Source: Prevotellaceae bacterium
GTDB taxonomy: Bacteria; Bacteroidota; Bacteroidia; Bacteroidales; UBA932
DNA: 17,174 bases
Assembly (NCBI GenBank): GCA_031287815.1
Contig: JAITSM010000213.1
Span: forward strand, 1 to 17,174
Direction of reading: 5' to 3'
Each line of letters begins with the position of its first letter. The stretch's first letter is position 1. The position numbers and the translations under genes were made by a program. The notes beneath the pieces are model-generated. The model did not search any database, was not told where the DNA came from, and was given only the letters and a program-made list of their open reading frames with translations. Of this stretch, positions 6,462 through 14,915 are shown in pieces.

Positions 6462-9400
6462 TTAGAATTTTAAGTTGATATTAAATGCAAAGGTGCGTAT
6501 GGAAGGGTAAGCGCCCGTTTGGTATCCGATGGAAGTATTGCCGGAGGCCTGCCCCTGTTCAGGATCGGCATACGGGAGGTTTTTATGGATGATCCACAGG
6601 TTGCGCCCCACTAATGACACGCTGGCTTCCTGTAGCGCTTTGGTTTTGGCTAAAAGTTTCTTCGGCAGCAAATAGGTAATCGCCACTTCCCTTAACTTGA
6701 TATAGCTGGCGTCGTAAACGTACGAAACCGCCGCCCATTTGCCGTTCACAGAGCCAAAGGCCGGAAGCGTCGGGGTGGTATTCGCCTTGCCGTCGGTCGT
6801 AACGCCGTCGAACACGTAGCCGCCCTCGCGTACGGGAACGCCGTTGGCGCCTGTTCCCACCGTTTCGGGGAATAAACCGGAAGACGAACCGAAATCCATG
6901 TCGGCAGAATACACATCGCCGCCGTGTTTGAAATCAATAAGGAAGCTTAGCGAAATGTCCTTATACCGCAATTTATTGGTGATACCGCCCAGCCAGTCGG
7001 GATTGATATTCCCGATATTCGACAGCTTATTGGCGGAAAGTACCGGATAGCCGTCGGCGCCAACCAGTATTTTGCCATCTTTATACTCATAGTCGGTGCC
7101 CCGGATTACGCCGTAAGGCTGCCCCGTTTCGGCTACCAGCTGATAGCGGCTGGTGGGGAAAGTAGCCAGCGTATACGACGTCTGCTTGCCGTACAGCGAA
7201 AGCACTTTATTATTATTCTTATTCCAATTGAGCGATACATTCCATTCAAAATCCTTTGTCCTGACAGGCGTAACGCCTAAAATCACTTCCACCCCCTTGT
7301 TCTCGACCGCGCCCCCGTTCACATAATAGGACGCATAGCCCGAAGCTGCCGACGGCGTAACAAACGTCAACTGGTCGGAGGTCGTGGAATGATAATAGGT
7401 AACATCAACGGACAGGTGGCGGTTGAACAACACGCCTTCGAGGCCAAACTCATACGACCGGTTGCGCTCAGGTTTCAAATCGGCGTTCTTCCATGTGGCG
7501 TCCACCGACGCAATCGACTGCCCGTTCAAAGGCGTTCCCGGCACATACGCCGACAGCAAATTGTAAGGCAACGCATCGTTTCCCACTTCCGCGTAGTTCA
7601 ACTTCACTTTTCCGATATCCAGCCACGAAAGCGCCGGCAAGAAATGCGAAAAAACCACATTCCCCGCAACGGAAGGGTAGTAATAGGAATTATTGCCCTG
7701 GGGCAAGGTAGACGACACGTCCCTCCGCAAGGTTGCCTCTAAAGTAGCCCACCGCCGGTAATCTATCGAAAGGCTGCCGAAAACGCTGTTCACCCCCCGC
7801 CGGATATCTTTTTCTTCCGGCGTAGTCGTTGTTTTGGACACATTCTTGGAATTACGCAAAGAAAACAATCCGGGAATTTCCAGCCCGCCCGTAGTCGAAG
7901 CATACTGTGTAGTCGACTGCCCGCGGCGAACGCCGCCCCCCAGCAGCAGCGATGCATTCCAATGCTTTCCGAAGCCCTTGCTGTAGGAAGCGAGAAGCTC
8001 GACATTATCTTCGCTCTCGCCAATGTCGAACCGCGAATAGGAGCCGTTACTGAAAGCCGTTCCCACGTTGGCTCTTGTTTCGAAAAGTTGAGTGTAATGG
8101 TCGCGGGTGGCACGGGCGGTGATTTCAAGATTCTCTACTGGCTTAATGGTGAAAAATACATTGCCGTAGTAGCGGTCGCGAACATTCGTATTATAATTTT
8201 CATAAAGCGTCCAGTAGAAATTGTCGTGCTGGTAGACCGCCGGGGCAACATCGTTGGGCTGCCGTGGCGACACGTTCCATGACACATTCTGCCGCGTCCT
8301 GAAATATTCCTCCTCCAGATGACGAAGGTTTACGCTATTCGCCCACCATTGCCGCAAGGTAATAATCACCGCTGCGCCGCCCGTGTCGCTGTAGCCGTTG
8401 CGGTTTTTGCTGTCTTCGTTTACATAGTTGAAAGAACCGCCCACGGTAATAAGTTTCGACAGCTGATAAGATGCGCTAAAGTTGAGCTGGTGTTTCCGAA
8501 GGTAACTGTTCGGCAACCCGCCCTTCTCATAATTGTTGGTATATCCCAGCTTGAAAGCCCCCTGTTCATTGGCCTTGTCCACCACAATGCTATTAATAAA
8601 AGTATAGGGCGTTTCGAACAAATCGCCCAATCCGCTATTTTCGGACGGCGCCCACGGCAGTTTTTTCTTATAATTAGTATTTCCCGGAATCAACGACTCC
8701 CAGGTATACACCAAGGTATTGGGGTTATAAGCCGGCCCGTTTGATTCGTCAATGGTTGATTGTACAAACAAATCGCCGGCATCCGTATAAAATCCTCCTT
8801 TCCCTTGCCCGTATTCTTGTTGATAGACGGGCAATGTACTCCGGTCATAAGCGCCGAACTGGATTGTGGAATGGAGCGTAATCCCCAGTCGGTTGTGCGT
8901 TCCGCCCTTTTTGGTATTGATAAGGATAACACCGTTGGCCGCCCGCGAGCCGTACAATGCTGCCGCCGCTGCGCCTTTCAGCACGCTGACCGACTCGATA
9001 TCGTATGGATTTATATCCGAAATAGCATTCCCAAGGTCGTATCCCCGCCGGCTACTGTGGTTCGAATTATCCACCGGCACACCGTCCACCACAAACAATG
9101 CCTGGTTCGATTGCGTCAGCGACTTAAACCCGCGCAGGATAATATTTGTTGACCCGCCCAGCGTATTTGCCGAAGTGATTTGGAGTCCCGCCACTTTTCC
9201 CGACAGGTTATTGGTAAAATTAAGCGACGGCGCCCTGTTCAGTTCATCGCTGCTTACTTCCTGCACGCTGTAGCCGAGCGTTCCGCGCGCCCGTTTTTGC
9301 CCGAGTGCGGTAACAACCACTTCATCGAGTGTTTTCGCCGCTTCCCACAACTGCGCGTCTACCGTCGCCCCGTTAATAGGTTTTTCCACGTCGGCATAGC

Positions 9401-9626
9401 CGATAAATGAGAACACCAGCGTTGTTGCGTCTTCTGGAAGGGTAAGTGAATAACGCCCTTCGGCGTCGGTAACCGTAGTAATGCGTTGACCTTTTACTGC
9501 CACGCTTGCGCCTTGCAACGGCTCGTTGCGTTCATCGGTAACCGCACCGCTGATGCGCGACTGTCCCTGCAAGTAGCCTGTTGTGATAAGCCACACGGCC
9601 AATAGTACTGATAGTTTTTGTTTCAT
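6462..9626 (-). CDS. SusC/RagA-like TonB-dependent outer-membrane transporter
   Basis: 1054 residues. A signal peptide (MKQKLSVLLAVWLITTG, cleavage near GQS at 21-23) is followed by a carboxypeptidase-regulatory-like beta-sandwich at about 24-98 (ISGAVTDERNEPLQGASV, FSFIGYADVE). Next come a TonB-box-like KTLDEVVVTALG at 99-109 and a plug domain at about 110-240. The plug carries the SusC hallmarks ALFVVDGVPVDNS and ISDINPYDIESVSVLKGAAAAALYG. The rest is a 22-strand-type barrel that ends in the canonical C-terminal phenylalanine (FNINLKF). It takes up a macromolecular nutrient with SusD, powered by TonB-ExbBD. No N-terminal anti-sigma-interacting (STN) domain is present, so regulation by an ECF/FecR trans-envelope relay is unlikely. 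Regulation by the leader at 9692-9843 is proposed instead. Confidence 0.97.
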   Translation of the reverse strand: MKQKLSVLLAVWLITTGYLQGQSRISGAVTDERNEPLQGASVAVKGQRITTVTDAEGRYSLTLPEDATTLVFSFIGYADVEKPINGATVDAQLWEAAKTLDEVVVTALGQKRARGTLGYSVQEVSSDELNRAPSLNFTNNLSGKVAGLQITSANTLGGSTNIILRGFKSLTQSNQALFVVDGVPVDNSNHSSRRGYDLGNAISDINPYDIESVSVLKGAAAAALYGSRAANGVILINTKKGGTHNRLGITLHSTIQFGAYDRSTLPVYQQEYGQGKGGFYTDAGDLFVQSTIDESNGPAYNPNTLVYTWESLIPGNTNYKKKLPWAPSENSGLGDLFETPYTFINSIVVDKANEQGAFKLGYTNNYEKGGLPNSYLRKHQLNFSASYQLSKLITVGGSFNYVNEDSKNRNGYSDTGGAAVIITLRQWWANSVNLRHLEEEYFRTRQNVSWNVSPRQPNDVAPAVYQHDNFYWTLYENYNTNVRDRYYGNVFFTIKPVENLEITARATRDHYTQLFETRANVGTAFSNGSYSRFDIGESEDNVELLASYSKGFGKHWNASLLLGGGVRRGQSTTQYASTTGGLEIPGLFSLRNSKNVSKTTTTPEEKDIRRGVNSVFGSLSIDYRRWATLEATLRRDVSSTLPQGNNSYYYPSVAGNVVFSHFLPALSWLDIGKVKLNYAEVGNDALPYNLLSAYVPGTPLNGQSIASVDATWKNADLKPERNRSYEFGLEGVLFNRHLSVDVTYYHSTTSDQLTFVTPSAASGYASYYVNGGAVENKGVEVILGVTPVRTKDFEWNVSLNWNKNNNKVLSLYGKQTSYTLATFPTSRYQLVAETGQPYGVIRGTDYEYKDGKILVGADGYPVLSANKLSNIGNINPDWLGGITNKLRYKDISLSFLIDFKHGGDVYSADMDFGSSSGLFPETVGTGANGVPVREGGYVFDGVTTDGKANTTPTLPAFGSVNGKWAAVSYVYDASYIKLREVAITYLLPKKLLAKTKALQEASVSLVGRNLWIIHKNLPYADPEQGQASGNTSIGYQTGAYPSIRTFAFNINLKF

Positions 9627-9691
9627 AGTTTTAAGTTTTGTTTTATATTATAGTTTCATATTTTTTCGATACGTGCCCCGTTACTAAAAAA

Positions 9692-9716
9692 ACGTCCGGC
9701 ATTTTTTGCCGGACGT
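9692..9716 (-). terminator. Rho-independent terminator inside the susC leader (attenuator candidate)
   Basis: On the minus strand ACGTCCGGCA, loop AAAAA, TGCCGGACGT is a perfect 10-bp stem followed by TTTTTTT. It is 66 bases upstream of the susC start codon and downstream of the likely promoter, so it would stop transcription before susC unless prevented. It could also work in the other direction, because the plus strand shows a weaker T tract after it. Confidence 0.85.
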
Positions 9717-9741
9717 GCAGTTTTACTATGGTTACATTGAT

Positions 9742-9843
9742 TTACGATATCCACAGAAAGCCCCTCCGGCATCTATACCGACACATACACATATTCATTC
9801 GCATGTTCCGTTTCGAGGGGATTATTGTACGATATCGTTTCAT
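9742..9843 (-). CDS. Candidate 33-residue Met/Cys/Arg-rich leader peptide upstream of susC
   Basis: The ATG at 9843 lies about 15 bases after the predicted transcription start and the TAA ends at 9742, 25 bases before the terminator stem. The peptide begins MKRYRTIIPSKRN, continues MRMNMCMCRYRCRRG and ends FLWIS. It has five Met and three Cys, with six of these eight residues clustered within 12 positions, and many Arg. It has no signal peptide and would be strongly basic. Codons 25-27 (TGC CGG AGG) contain TGCCGGA, which can pair with the first arm of the terminator (TCCGGCA). This is the layout of a leader peptide whose translation controls an anti-terminator. No homologue could be checked; a chance ORF remains possible. 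Confidence 0.5.
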   Translation of the reverse strand: MKRYRTIIPSKRNMRMNMCMCRYRCRRGFLWIS

Positions 9844-9863
9844 TATTACTAAAAATTTCGGTG

Positions 9864-9894
9864 CAAAGGTAGGGGAACTGCGAAGTATGAGCAA
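9864..9894 (-). promoter_or_regulatory. Bacteroidota-type promoter for the susCD cluster
   Basis: On the minus strand the -7 element is TACCTTTG (9871-9864), an exact TAnnTTTG, preceded after 20 bases by TTG (9894-9892) as the -33 element. Transcription should start near 9858, giving a leader of about 230 nt before the susC start. Confidence 0.75.
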
Positions 9895-9899
9895 TACCA

Positions 9900-10080
9900 T
9901 TTTAATGGTATTTTGAACCGCCGCCTGGATTAACGGTTTGAAAACGGCTGCTACACCCTCCTGCCTCCTGCTTCAAAAAAAATCTCCATTCTCCACTGCC
10001 TACACCCCACTGTAAACTGCCTACTGCCCTCCGGCGACAGCCACCTCCTACCTCCCACCTCCTACTTCCTACCTTTTATT
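9900..10080. other. Low-complexity intergenic DNA between divergent promoters
   Basis: No gene is seen here. The stretch is rich in pyrimidine heptad-like words (CTGCCTC, CTGCTTC, ACTGCCTACTG, then ACCTCCT/ACCTCCC/ACCTCCT/ACTTCCT at about 10042-10072). The ACTGCCTACTG word also occurs inverted near 14417-14427. Confidence 0.6.
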
Positions 10081-10082
10081 TG

Positions 10083-10090
10083 TATCTTTG
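10083..10090 (+). promoter_or_regulatory. -7 promoter element for the fused activase gene
   Basis: TATCTTTG, an exact TAnnTTTG match, 23 bases before the ATG at 10114. No clear TTTG is seen 19-21 bases upstream, so the -33 element is weak or absent. The 5' untranslated region would be only about 15 nt. Confidence 0.6.
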
Positions 10091-10113
10091 TGCCCTGATT
10101 TTTTTGCATCGTG

Positions 10114-13100
10114 ATGACAACAAAAACTATTCCGGCTTACCGCGCCGGCATGGATATAGGCTCTACCACCGTAAAGCTGGTGATTGTAGACGGCGGCGGC
10201 GGCGTGCTGTTTTCCGACTACCGGCGGCATAACGCCGATTTGGGGCGCACGATCATGGGGGCGTTTTTTACGGCTTTCCGCCAAATCGGCGACTGCACGT
10301 TGGATATTGCCGTTACCGGGTCTGTGGGAATGGGCATTGCCGAGCGTTTCGGCACGCTGTTCATACAGGAAGTGGTGGCTTCGGTTACGTTGATGGAACA
10401 GCGCTTCCCGGAGGTGAAAACGTTTATCGACATTGGCGGCGAGGATGCAAAAATGATTTTTTTCCGTCCGGGACAATCGCCCGATATCCGCATGAACGGC
10501 AGCTGCGCCGGCGGCACCGGCGCCTTCATCGACCAGATGGCCGGCCTGCTGGGCGTCCAGGTCAACGAGCTGAGCAGCCTTGCCGGGAAAGCGGAAAAGG
10601 CCTACCCTATTGCCTCGCGATGCGGCGTATTCTCCAAAACCGACGTCCAAAACCTCATCAGCCGCAACGTCAGCAAGGCCGACATCGCCGCCTCCATTTT
10701 CCATGCGGTGGCGATGCAAACCATTTCGGCGCTTTCGCGCGGTTATGAAATCGCGCCGCCGGTTTTTTTCTGCGGCGGGCCGCTGGCGTTTATTCCTGCT
10801 TTGCACAAGGCTTTCGAGACGGCGCTGTCGCTGCCCGGAGAACAATGTATTTTCGATAAACATGCGCATATTGTGCCGGCGTGGGGCTGTGCCGTATCGC
10901 CGCGCGCCGACAACAAGGCCGTCCGGTTGAGCGAACTGCTGCGCAACGCCAAGCACATGGAGCTTTCCGATAAATCAATGCTGGAAAAACGGCTGCCGAA
11001 ACTGTTTGAAAACCGTTCGGATTTTGAAAACTGGCGGAAGAAAAAATGTAACCGTTTTGTCGACAGGATTGCATGGGAAGAATGCCGGATGCCCTGTTAT
11101 CTCGGTATTGATTCCGGCTCTACCACCACGAAAATTGTGGTAACAGACCACAAAGAACGGGTGCTGTTCGACTATTATGCGCGCAACGAGGGCAACCCGC
11201 TTCAGGCGGTCATCAACGGATTGGACGCATTGCGCTATGCGGCGGAGCAGCACGGCGTGCCGTTGGCCGTAGCCGGAAGCGCGGTAACCGGCTATGGCGA
11301 AAACCTGATAAAAGCCGCCTTCAACCTTGATTTCGGCTTGGTGGAAACCATTGCGCATTACCTCGCCGCACGGAAAATTTCGCCGGAAGTGTCCTTCATT
11401 TTAGATATTGGCGGGCAGGACATGAAGGCGCTGTTCATTGAAAACGGCGCTATCCGCCGGCTGGAGATTAACGAAGCCTGTTCGTCGGGCTGCGGGTCAT
11501 TCATCGAAGGGTTTGCCAATATGCTGAATTTGCCGGTGGCGGAATTTGCCGACATGGCCTGCCGGGCTGAAACGCCTTGCGATTTGGGGACGCGCTGCAC
11601 CGTGTTCATGAACTCCAAAGTGAAGCAGGCGCTCAAAGAAAACGCCGATATTGCCGACATTGCGGCGGGCTTGTCGTATTCGGTGATAAAAAACTGCCTC
11701 TACAAGGTATTAAAGTTAAAAGACGTGGCCGATCTTGGCGGGCAAATCGTGGTGCAGGGCGGCGCTTTCCGCAACCTTTCCATTGTCCGGGCGCTGGAGG
11801 TGCTGTCCGGCGCGGAGGTATCGTTTTCCGACATTCCCGAACTCATGGGCGCTTACGGCGCGGCAATCTACGCCGCCCGGCATGCCGGCGCCCACGCCGC
11901 CGTTACCCCGCTGGAACGGCTGCTGGAGATGGAAACTTTCGCGACCGACATGGTGCAGTGCCATGGCTGCGAAAACCATTGTTTCGTGAAAAAATTCAAG
12001 TTCTCGAATGGCAACAATTATTATTCCGGCAATAAATGTGAAAAAATCTTTTCGAACAAGGCCGAAACCCGCCACGAGGGCGCCAACCTTTATGCTATAA
12101 AACTGCAATCGCTGTTTGACCGCGCCACCGTGCGGCTCCGCGAGCCGAAGCTGCGCATCGGAATTCCGCGCGGGTTGAATATGTTTGAAAATTATCCTTT
12201 CTGGCACACGCTGCTTGTGGAATGTAATTTGCAGCCGGTGCTGTCGCAGCCCTCCACCTACGCCATGTACGAACAAGGGCTGCGCTCCGTGATGTCCGAC
12301 AACATTTGTTTTCCCGCCAAGCTGATGCACGGGCATATTTTAAACCTGCTGGAGCAAAAAGTACACCGCATCCTGTTTCCCTACGTGGTCTTTGAACAGA
12401 AGGAAGACTCGCGTTCGGCGAACAGCTACAACTGCCCGGTGGTTACCGGTTATTCCGACGTGATTAAAGCCGGCATGAATACCGCCGAAAAGTTCGGCGT
12501 GCCGATAGATGCGCCAACGGTGGCGTTCAACGACGACAAGCTGCTGTACAAAGCCTGCAAGGAATATTTATACAGCCTCCACGTGCCCGGCGATACGGTT
12601 AAACGCGCGTTTACCCTTGCCCTGCAAGCCCAGCAGGCGCACTTCCGCCATTTGTCCGGCCGGGCGTTCCAGCTCCTCGACGACGCCAGAGCCGGGCAAC
12701 GCATGGTTATCCTGCTGGCCGGGCGCCCTTACCACGCCGACCCGCTGGTGCAGCACAAGGTCTCGGAATTTATTACCCAAATGGGCGTAGACGTCATCAC
12801 CGAAGACATTGCGCGGGCGCGGAGCGGCCATGTGTACGGCCAGCTGCATGCCGTAAGCCAGTGGGCGTACCCCAACCGGATTTTTAAAGCCGCGCAGTTC
12901 GTCGCCGACAGCAACGACAATATCCATTACGTACAGCTCACCTCCTTCGGCTGCGGCCCCGATGCGCTGGTGACGGACGAAGTAAATGAAATCCTTAAAC
13001 GGAAAGGGAAAAACCTCACTTTACTGAAAATTGACGAAGTCAATAATATCGGCTCCTTGCGGCTGCGCATCCGCTCTATGGTAGACAGCCTGCGTTTCAG

Positions 13101-14370
13101 CCCGCCGCGCCGCCGCGAAATGCCCTTCGTCGCGCCGCCCGCATTCACGAAAAACGACCGCTACCGCAAAGTGATTGCGCCCTATTTTGCCGAAGGCTAT
13201 TCGGAACTCCTGCCCGAAATATTCAAGCTGATGGGCGTCGACATAGAAATCTTGCCACCCAGCGATTCGGAATCGGTAACCCAGGGGCTGCGTTATGTGA
13301 ACAATGAAATTTGTTACCCGGCAATCCTGGTGGTCGGCGACATTGTGAAGGCGTTGAAGTCCGGCAAATACAACCGCCATGAAATCGCCGTCGCCATTAC
13401 CCAGACCGGCGGGCAGTGCCGCGCCACCAACTACATTGCCTCTATCAAACGCGCCATGCAGGCGGCGGGTTTCAACGACATCCCGGTGGTATCCGTCGCC
13501 TTCCACAACGACATCTACAACGAGCAGCCGGGCTTCCAGCTCCGCTGGCCGCGTGCGCTTATCATCACCTTCTTTGCCTTGCTGTATGCCGATTGCCTCA
13601 CCAAATTTTACTATGCCGCCGTAGTGCGCGAAAAAGAAAAAGGCGCTGCCGCCCGCCTGCGCTATAAATACATTAACCTTGCCAAACCCTATATCCTGCA
13701 ACGCAACCGGGCGGCGCTGTTCCGGCTGGTAAAAGAGGCGGCCGACGAATTTAACAGCATCATCACGCCCAACGATCATGTCCCGATTATCGGCGTGGTG
13801 GGTGAAATTTATGTAAAATACAATTCCTTTAGTCATAAAAATGTATTGCAATGGCTCTCGGAACAGGGCGTGGAAGTGGTGGCGCCGTCGCTCTACAATT
13901 TTTTTATTTCCGGTTTTGTAAACATGCGGCACAACCATCACCACCATATCAAGCGCAACACCCTGCCGCTGGTGGTGAACGACGCGATTTATAAAATAGT
14001 GTATTACTACGCCCGCAAATTCGACCGCGTAGCCGCCGCCTTCCGCTATTACCGCCCCTTCAGCGACCTCTACGAAGACGCCGAAAAGGCGGCGAAGATA
14101 ATCAACCTCTCGGCGCAATTCGGCGAAGGATGGCTCATCCCCGCAGAACTGGCCGCCTTTGCCGAATCCGGCGTATTCAACGCCCTTAGCCTGCAACCTT
14201 TCGGCTGCATTGCCAACCACATTATCGCCAAAGGCATCGAAAAACGCGTACGCGAAGTATACCCCGCCATGCAGCTGCTTTTCCTCGACTTCGACGCCGA
14301 CACCTCCGAAGCCAACATCCTCAACCGCCTCCACTTTATGATTAAACACGCAAAAGACAGCGTGGCCTAA
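10114..14370 (+). CDS. Fused 2-hydroxyacyl-CoA dehydratase activase-type protein (two ASKHA ATPase domains + DUF2229 + dehydratase-like region)
   Basis: About 1418 residues; ATG at 10114 is chosen, but GTG at 10111 is equally possible. Two BadF/BcrA/HgdC-type ATPase domains lie in tandem: residues 12-265 (MDIGSTTVKL, FIDIGGEDAK, NGSCAGGTGAF, RCGVFSKTD) and about 328-590 (LGIDSGSTTTKIV, LDIGGQDMK, NEACSSGCGSF, RCTVFMNS). Each domain keeps the cysteine pair that binds the interface [4Fe-4S] cluster of known activators, at 131/170 and 456/495, with 39 residues between them in both. A cysteine cluster follows (CHGCENHC at 616-623 and C642). Then comes a DUF2229-type region (IGIPRGLNMFENYPFWHTLL) and a dehydratase D-component-like region (LAGRPYHADPLVQHK, QTGGQCRATNY). 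Known relatives are oxygen-sensitive ATP-driven low-potential electron donors of anaerobes. No partner enzyme or fermentation pathway gene is adjacent, so the substrate is unknown. Confidence 0.92.
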   Translation: MTTKTIPAYRAGMDIGSTTVKLVIVDGGGGVLFSDYRRHNADLGRTIMGAFFTAFRQIGDCTLDIAVTGSVGMGIAERFGTLFIQEVVASVTLMEQRFPEVKTFIDIGGEDAKMIFFRPGQSPDIRMNGSCAGGTGAFIDQMAGLLGVQVNELSSLAGKAEKAYPIASRCGVFSKTDVQNLISRNVSKADIAASIFHAVAMQTISALSRGYEIAPPVFFCGGPLAFIPALHKAFETALSLPGEQCIFDKHAHIVPAWGCAVSPRADNKAVRLSELLRNAKHMELSDKSMLEKRLPKLFENRSDFENWRKKKCNRFVDRIAWEECRMPCYLGIDSGSTTTKIVVTDHKERVLFDYYARNEGNPLQAVINGLDALRYAAEQHGVPLAVAGSAVTGYGENLIKAAFNLDFGLVETIAHYLAARKISPEVSFILDIGGQDMKALFIENGAIRRLEINEACSSGCGSFIEGFANMLNLPVAEFADMACRAETPCDLGTRCTVFMNSKVKQALKENADIADIAAGLSYSVIKNCLYKVLKLKDVADLGGQIVVQGGAFRNLSIVRALEVLSGAEVSFSDIPELMGAYGAAIYAARHAGAHAAVTPLERLLEMETFATDMVQCHGCENHCFVKKFKFSNGNNYYSGNKCEKIFSNKAETRHEGANLYAIKLQSLFDRATVRLREPKLRIGIPRGLNMFENYPFWHTLLVECNLQPVLSQPSTYAMYEQGLRSVMSDNICFPAKLMHGHILNLLEQKVHRILFPYVVFEQKEDSRSANSYNCPVVTGYSDVIKAGMNTAEKFGVPIDAPTVAFNDDKLLYKACKEYLYSLHVPGDTVKRAFTLALQAQQAHFRHLSGRAFQLLDDARAGQRMVILLAGRPYHADPLVQHKVSEFITQMGVDVITEDIARARSGHVYGQLHAVSQWAYPNRIFKAAQFVADSNDNIHYVQLTSFGCGPDALVTDEVNEILKRKGKNLTLLKIDEVNNIGSLRLRIRSMVDSLRFSPPRRREMPFVAPPAFTKNDRYRKVIAPYFAEGYSELLPEIFKLMGVDIEILPPSDSESVTQGLRYVNNEICYPAILVVGDIVKALKSGKYNRHEIAVAITQTGGQCRATNYIASIKRAMQAAGFNDIPVVSVAFHNDIYNEQPGFQLRWPRALIITFFALLYADCLTKFYYAAVVREKEKGAAARLRYKYINLAKPYILQRNRAALFRLVKEAADEFNSIITPNDHVPIIGVVGEIYVKYNSFSHKNVLQWLSEQGVEVVAPSLYNFFISGFVNMRHNHHHHIKRNTLPLVVNDAIYKIVYYYARKFDRVAAAFRYYRPFSDLYEDAEKAAKIINLSAQFGEGWLIPAELAAFAESGVFNALSLQPFGCIANHIIAKGIEKRVREVYPAMQLLFLDFDADTSEANILNRLHFMIKHAKDSVA

Positions 14371-14395
14371 TAAAAAATGGAAAAGGAGAAATGGG

Positions 14396-14470
14396 CGGGC
14401 GCCCGAGGGCAGTTTTCAGTAGGCAGTCAACGGGAAGTTAAGAACTAAGAACTAAGAACTAAAAGCTGCG
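14396..14470. repeat. Heptad repeat patch with GC palindrome, downstream of the activase gene
   Basis: It begins with the perfect palindrome CGGGCGCCCG (14396-14405), continues through CAGTAGGCAGT, then AGTTAAGAACTAAGAACTAA and one further AACTAA heptad, and ends at GCTGCGCCC. The layout (GGCGCC-like palindrome, heptads, GC-rich end) resembles the elements at 2722 and 3916. Confidence 0.7.
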
Positions 14471-14529
14471 CCCCCCCTCAGAATAGATATATATCCGGTT
14501 ATTTTTCCCTGTCGGGAAATAAAAACACG

Positions 14530-14781
14530 CTTGCGGCAACTGCCGCAAGCCCCTTCGGAGGCAAAAACAGGCTTGCGGCAACTGCCGCAACCCCCTTCAG
14601 AGGCAAAAACAGGCTTGCGGCAGTTGCCGCAAACCTGTCCGGAAGTGAAAGCAGACTTGCGGCAGTTGCCGCAACCCCCTTCGGAGGTAAAAACAGGCTT
14701 GCGGCAGTTGCCGCAACCCCTTCCGGAGGCGAAAACAGGCTTGCGGCAGTTGCCGCAACCGTTCCGCAGGGCTCAAAAATG
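14530..14781. repeat. Six tandem 42-bp units, each with an 18-bp palindrome
   Basis: Units start at 14530, 14572, 14614, 14656, 14698 and 14740, exactly 42 bp apart. Each carries TTGCGGCA-xx-TGCCGCAA; the two centre bases are AC in units 1-2 and GT in units 3-6, so these versions are reverse complements of each other. Most units also contain a C/T-rich CCCTTCGGAGG-type inverted repeat with a potential UUCG tetraloop, then AAAACAGG. Unit 3 is the most diverged. Frames are open on both strands (one giving LRQLPQPPSEAKTG-like repeats) because the period is a multiple of three, but there is no supporting start signal or composition. A hairpin TTTCCC-TGTC-GGGAAA lies just before, at 14504-14519. 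Confidence 0.95.
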
Positions 14782-14915
14782 CTTTTATAGTCGCTTCCCA
14801 TCACCCCAAGACCGTAAAATGCCCCTGCATACTGCAATGGACCCTCATTGGGGAGGGGTAAATGTGTGTGTGTGGATATATCGGAAAGCTAAACAACAAA
14901 AAAGAAAAAGGAATG

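Noticed and set aside
9638..9916. 92-codon plus-strand frame over the susC leader
   Set aside because: It crosses the terminator hairpin and promoter of the opposite strand and shows no recognisable protein features.
13021..14349. 442-codon open frame antisense to the activase gene
   Set aside because: It lies entirely within a gene with clear domains on the plus strand; the open antisense frame follows from its GC-rich codon use.
14530..14781. CRISPR array
   Set aside because: The units are contiguous with no unique spacers of constant length, and no cas gene is present.
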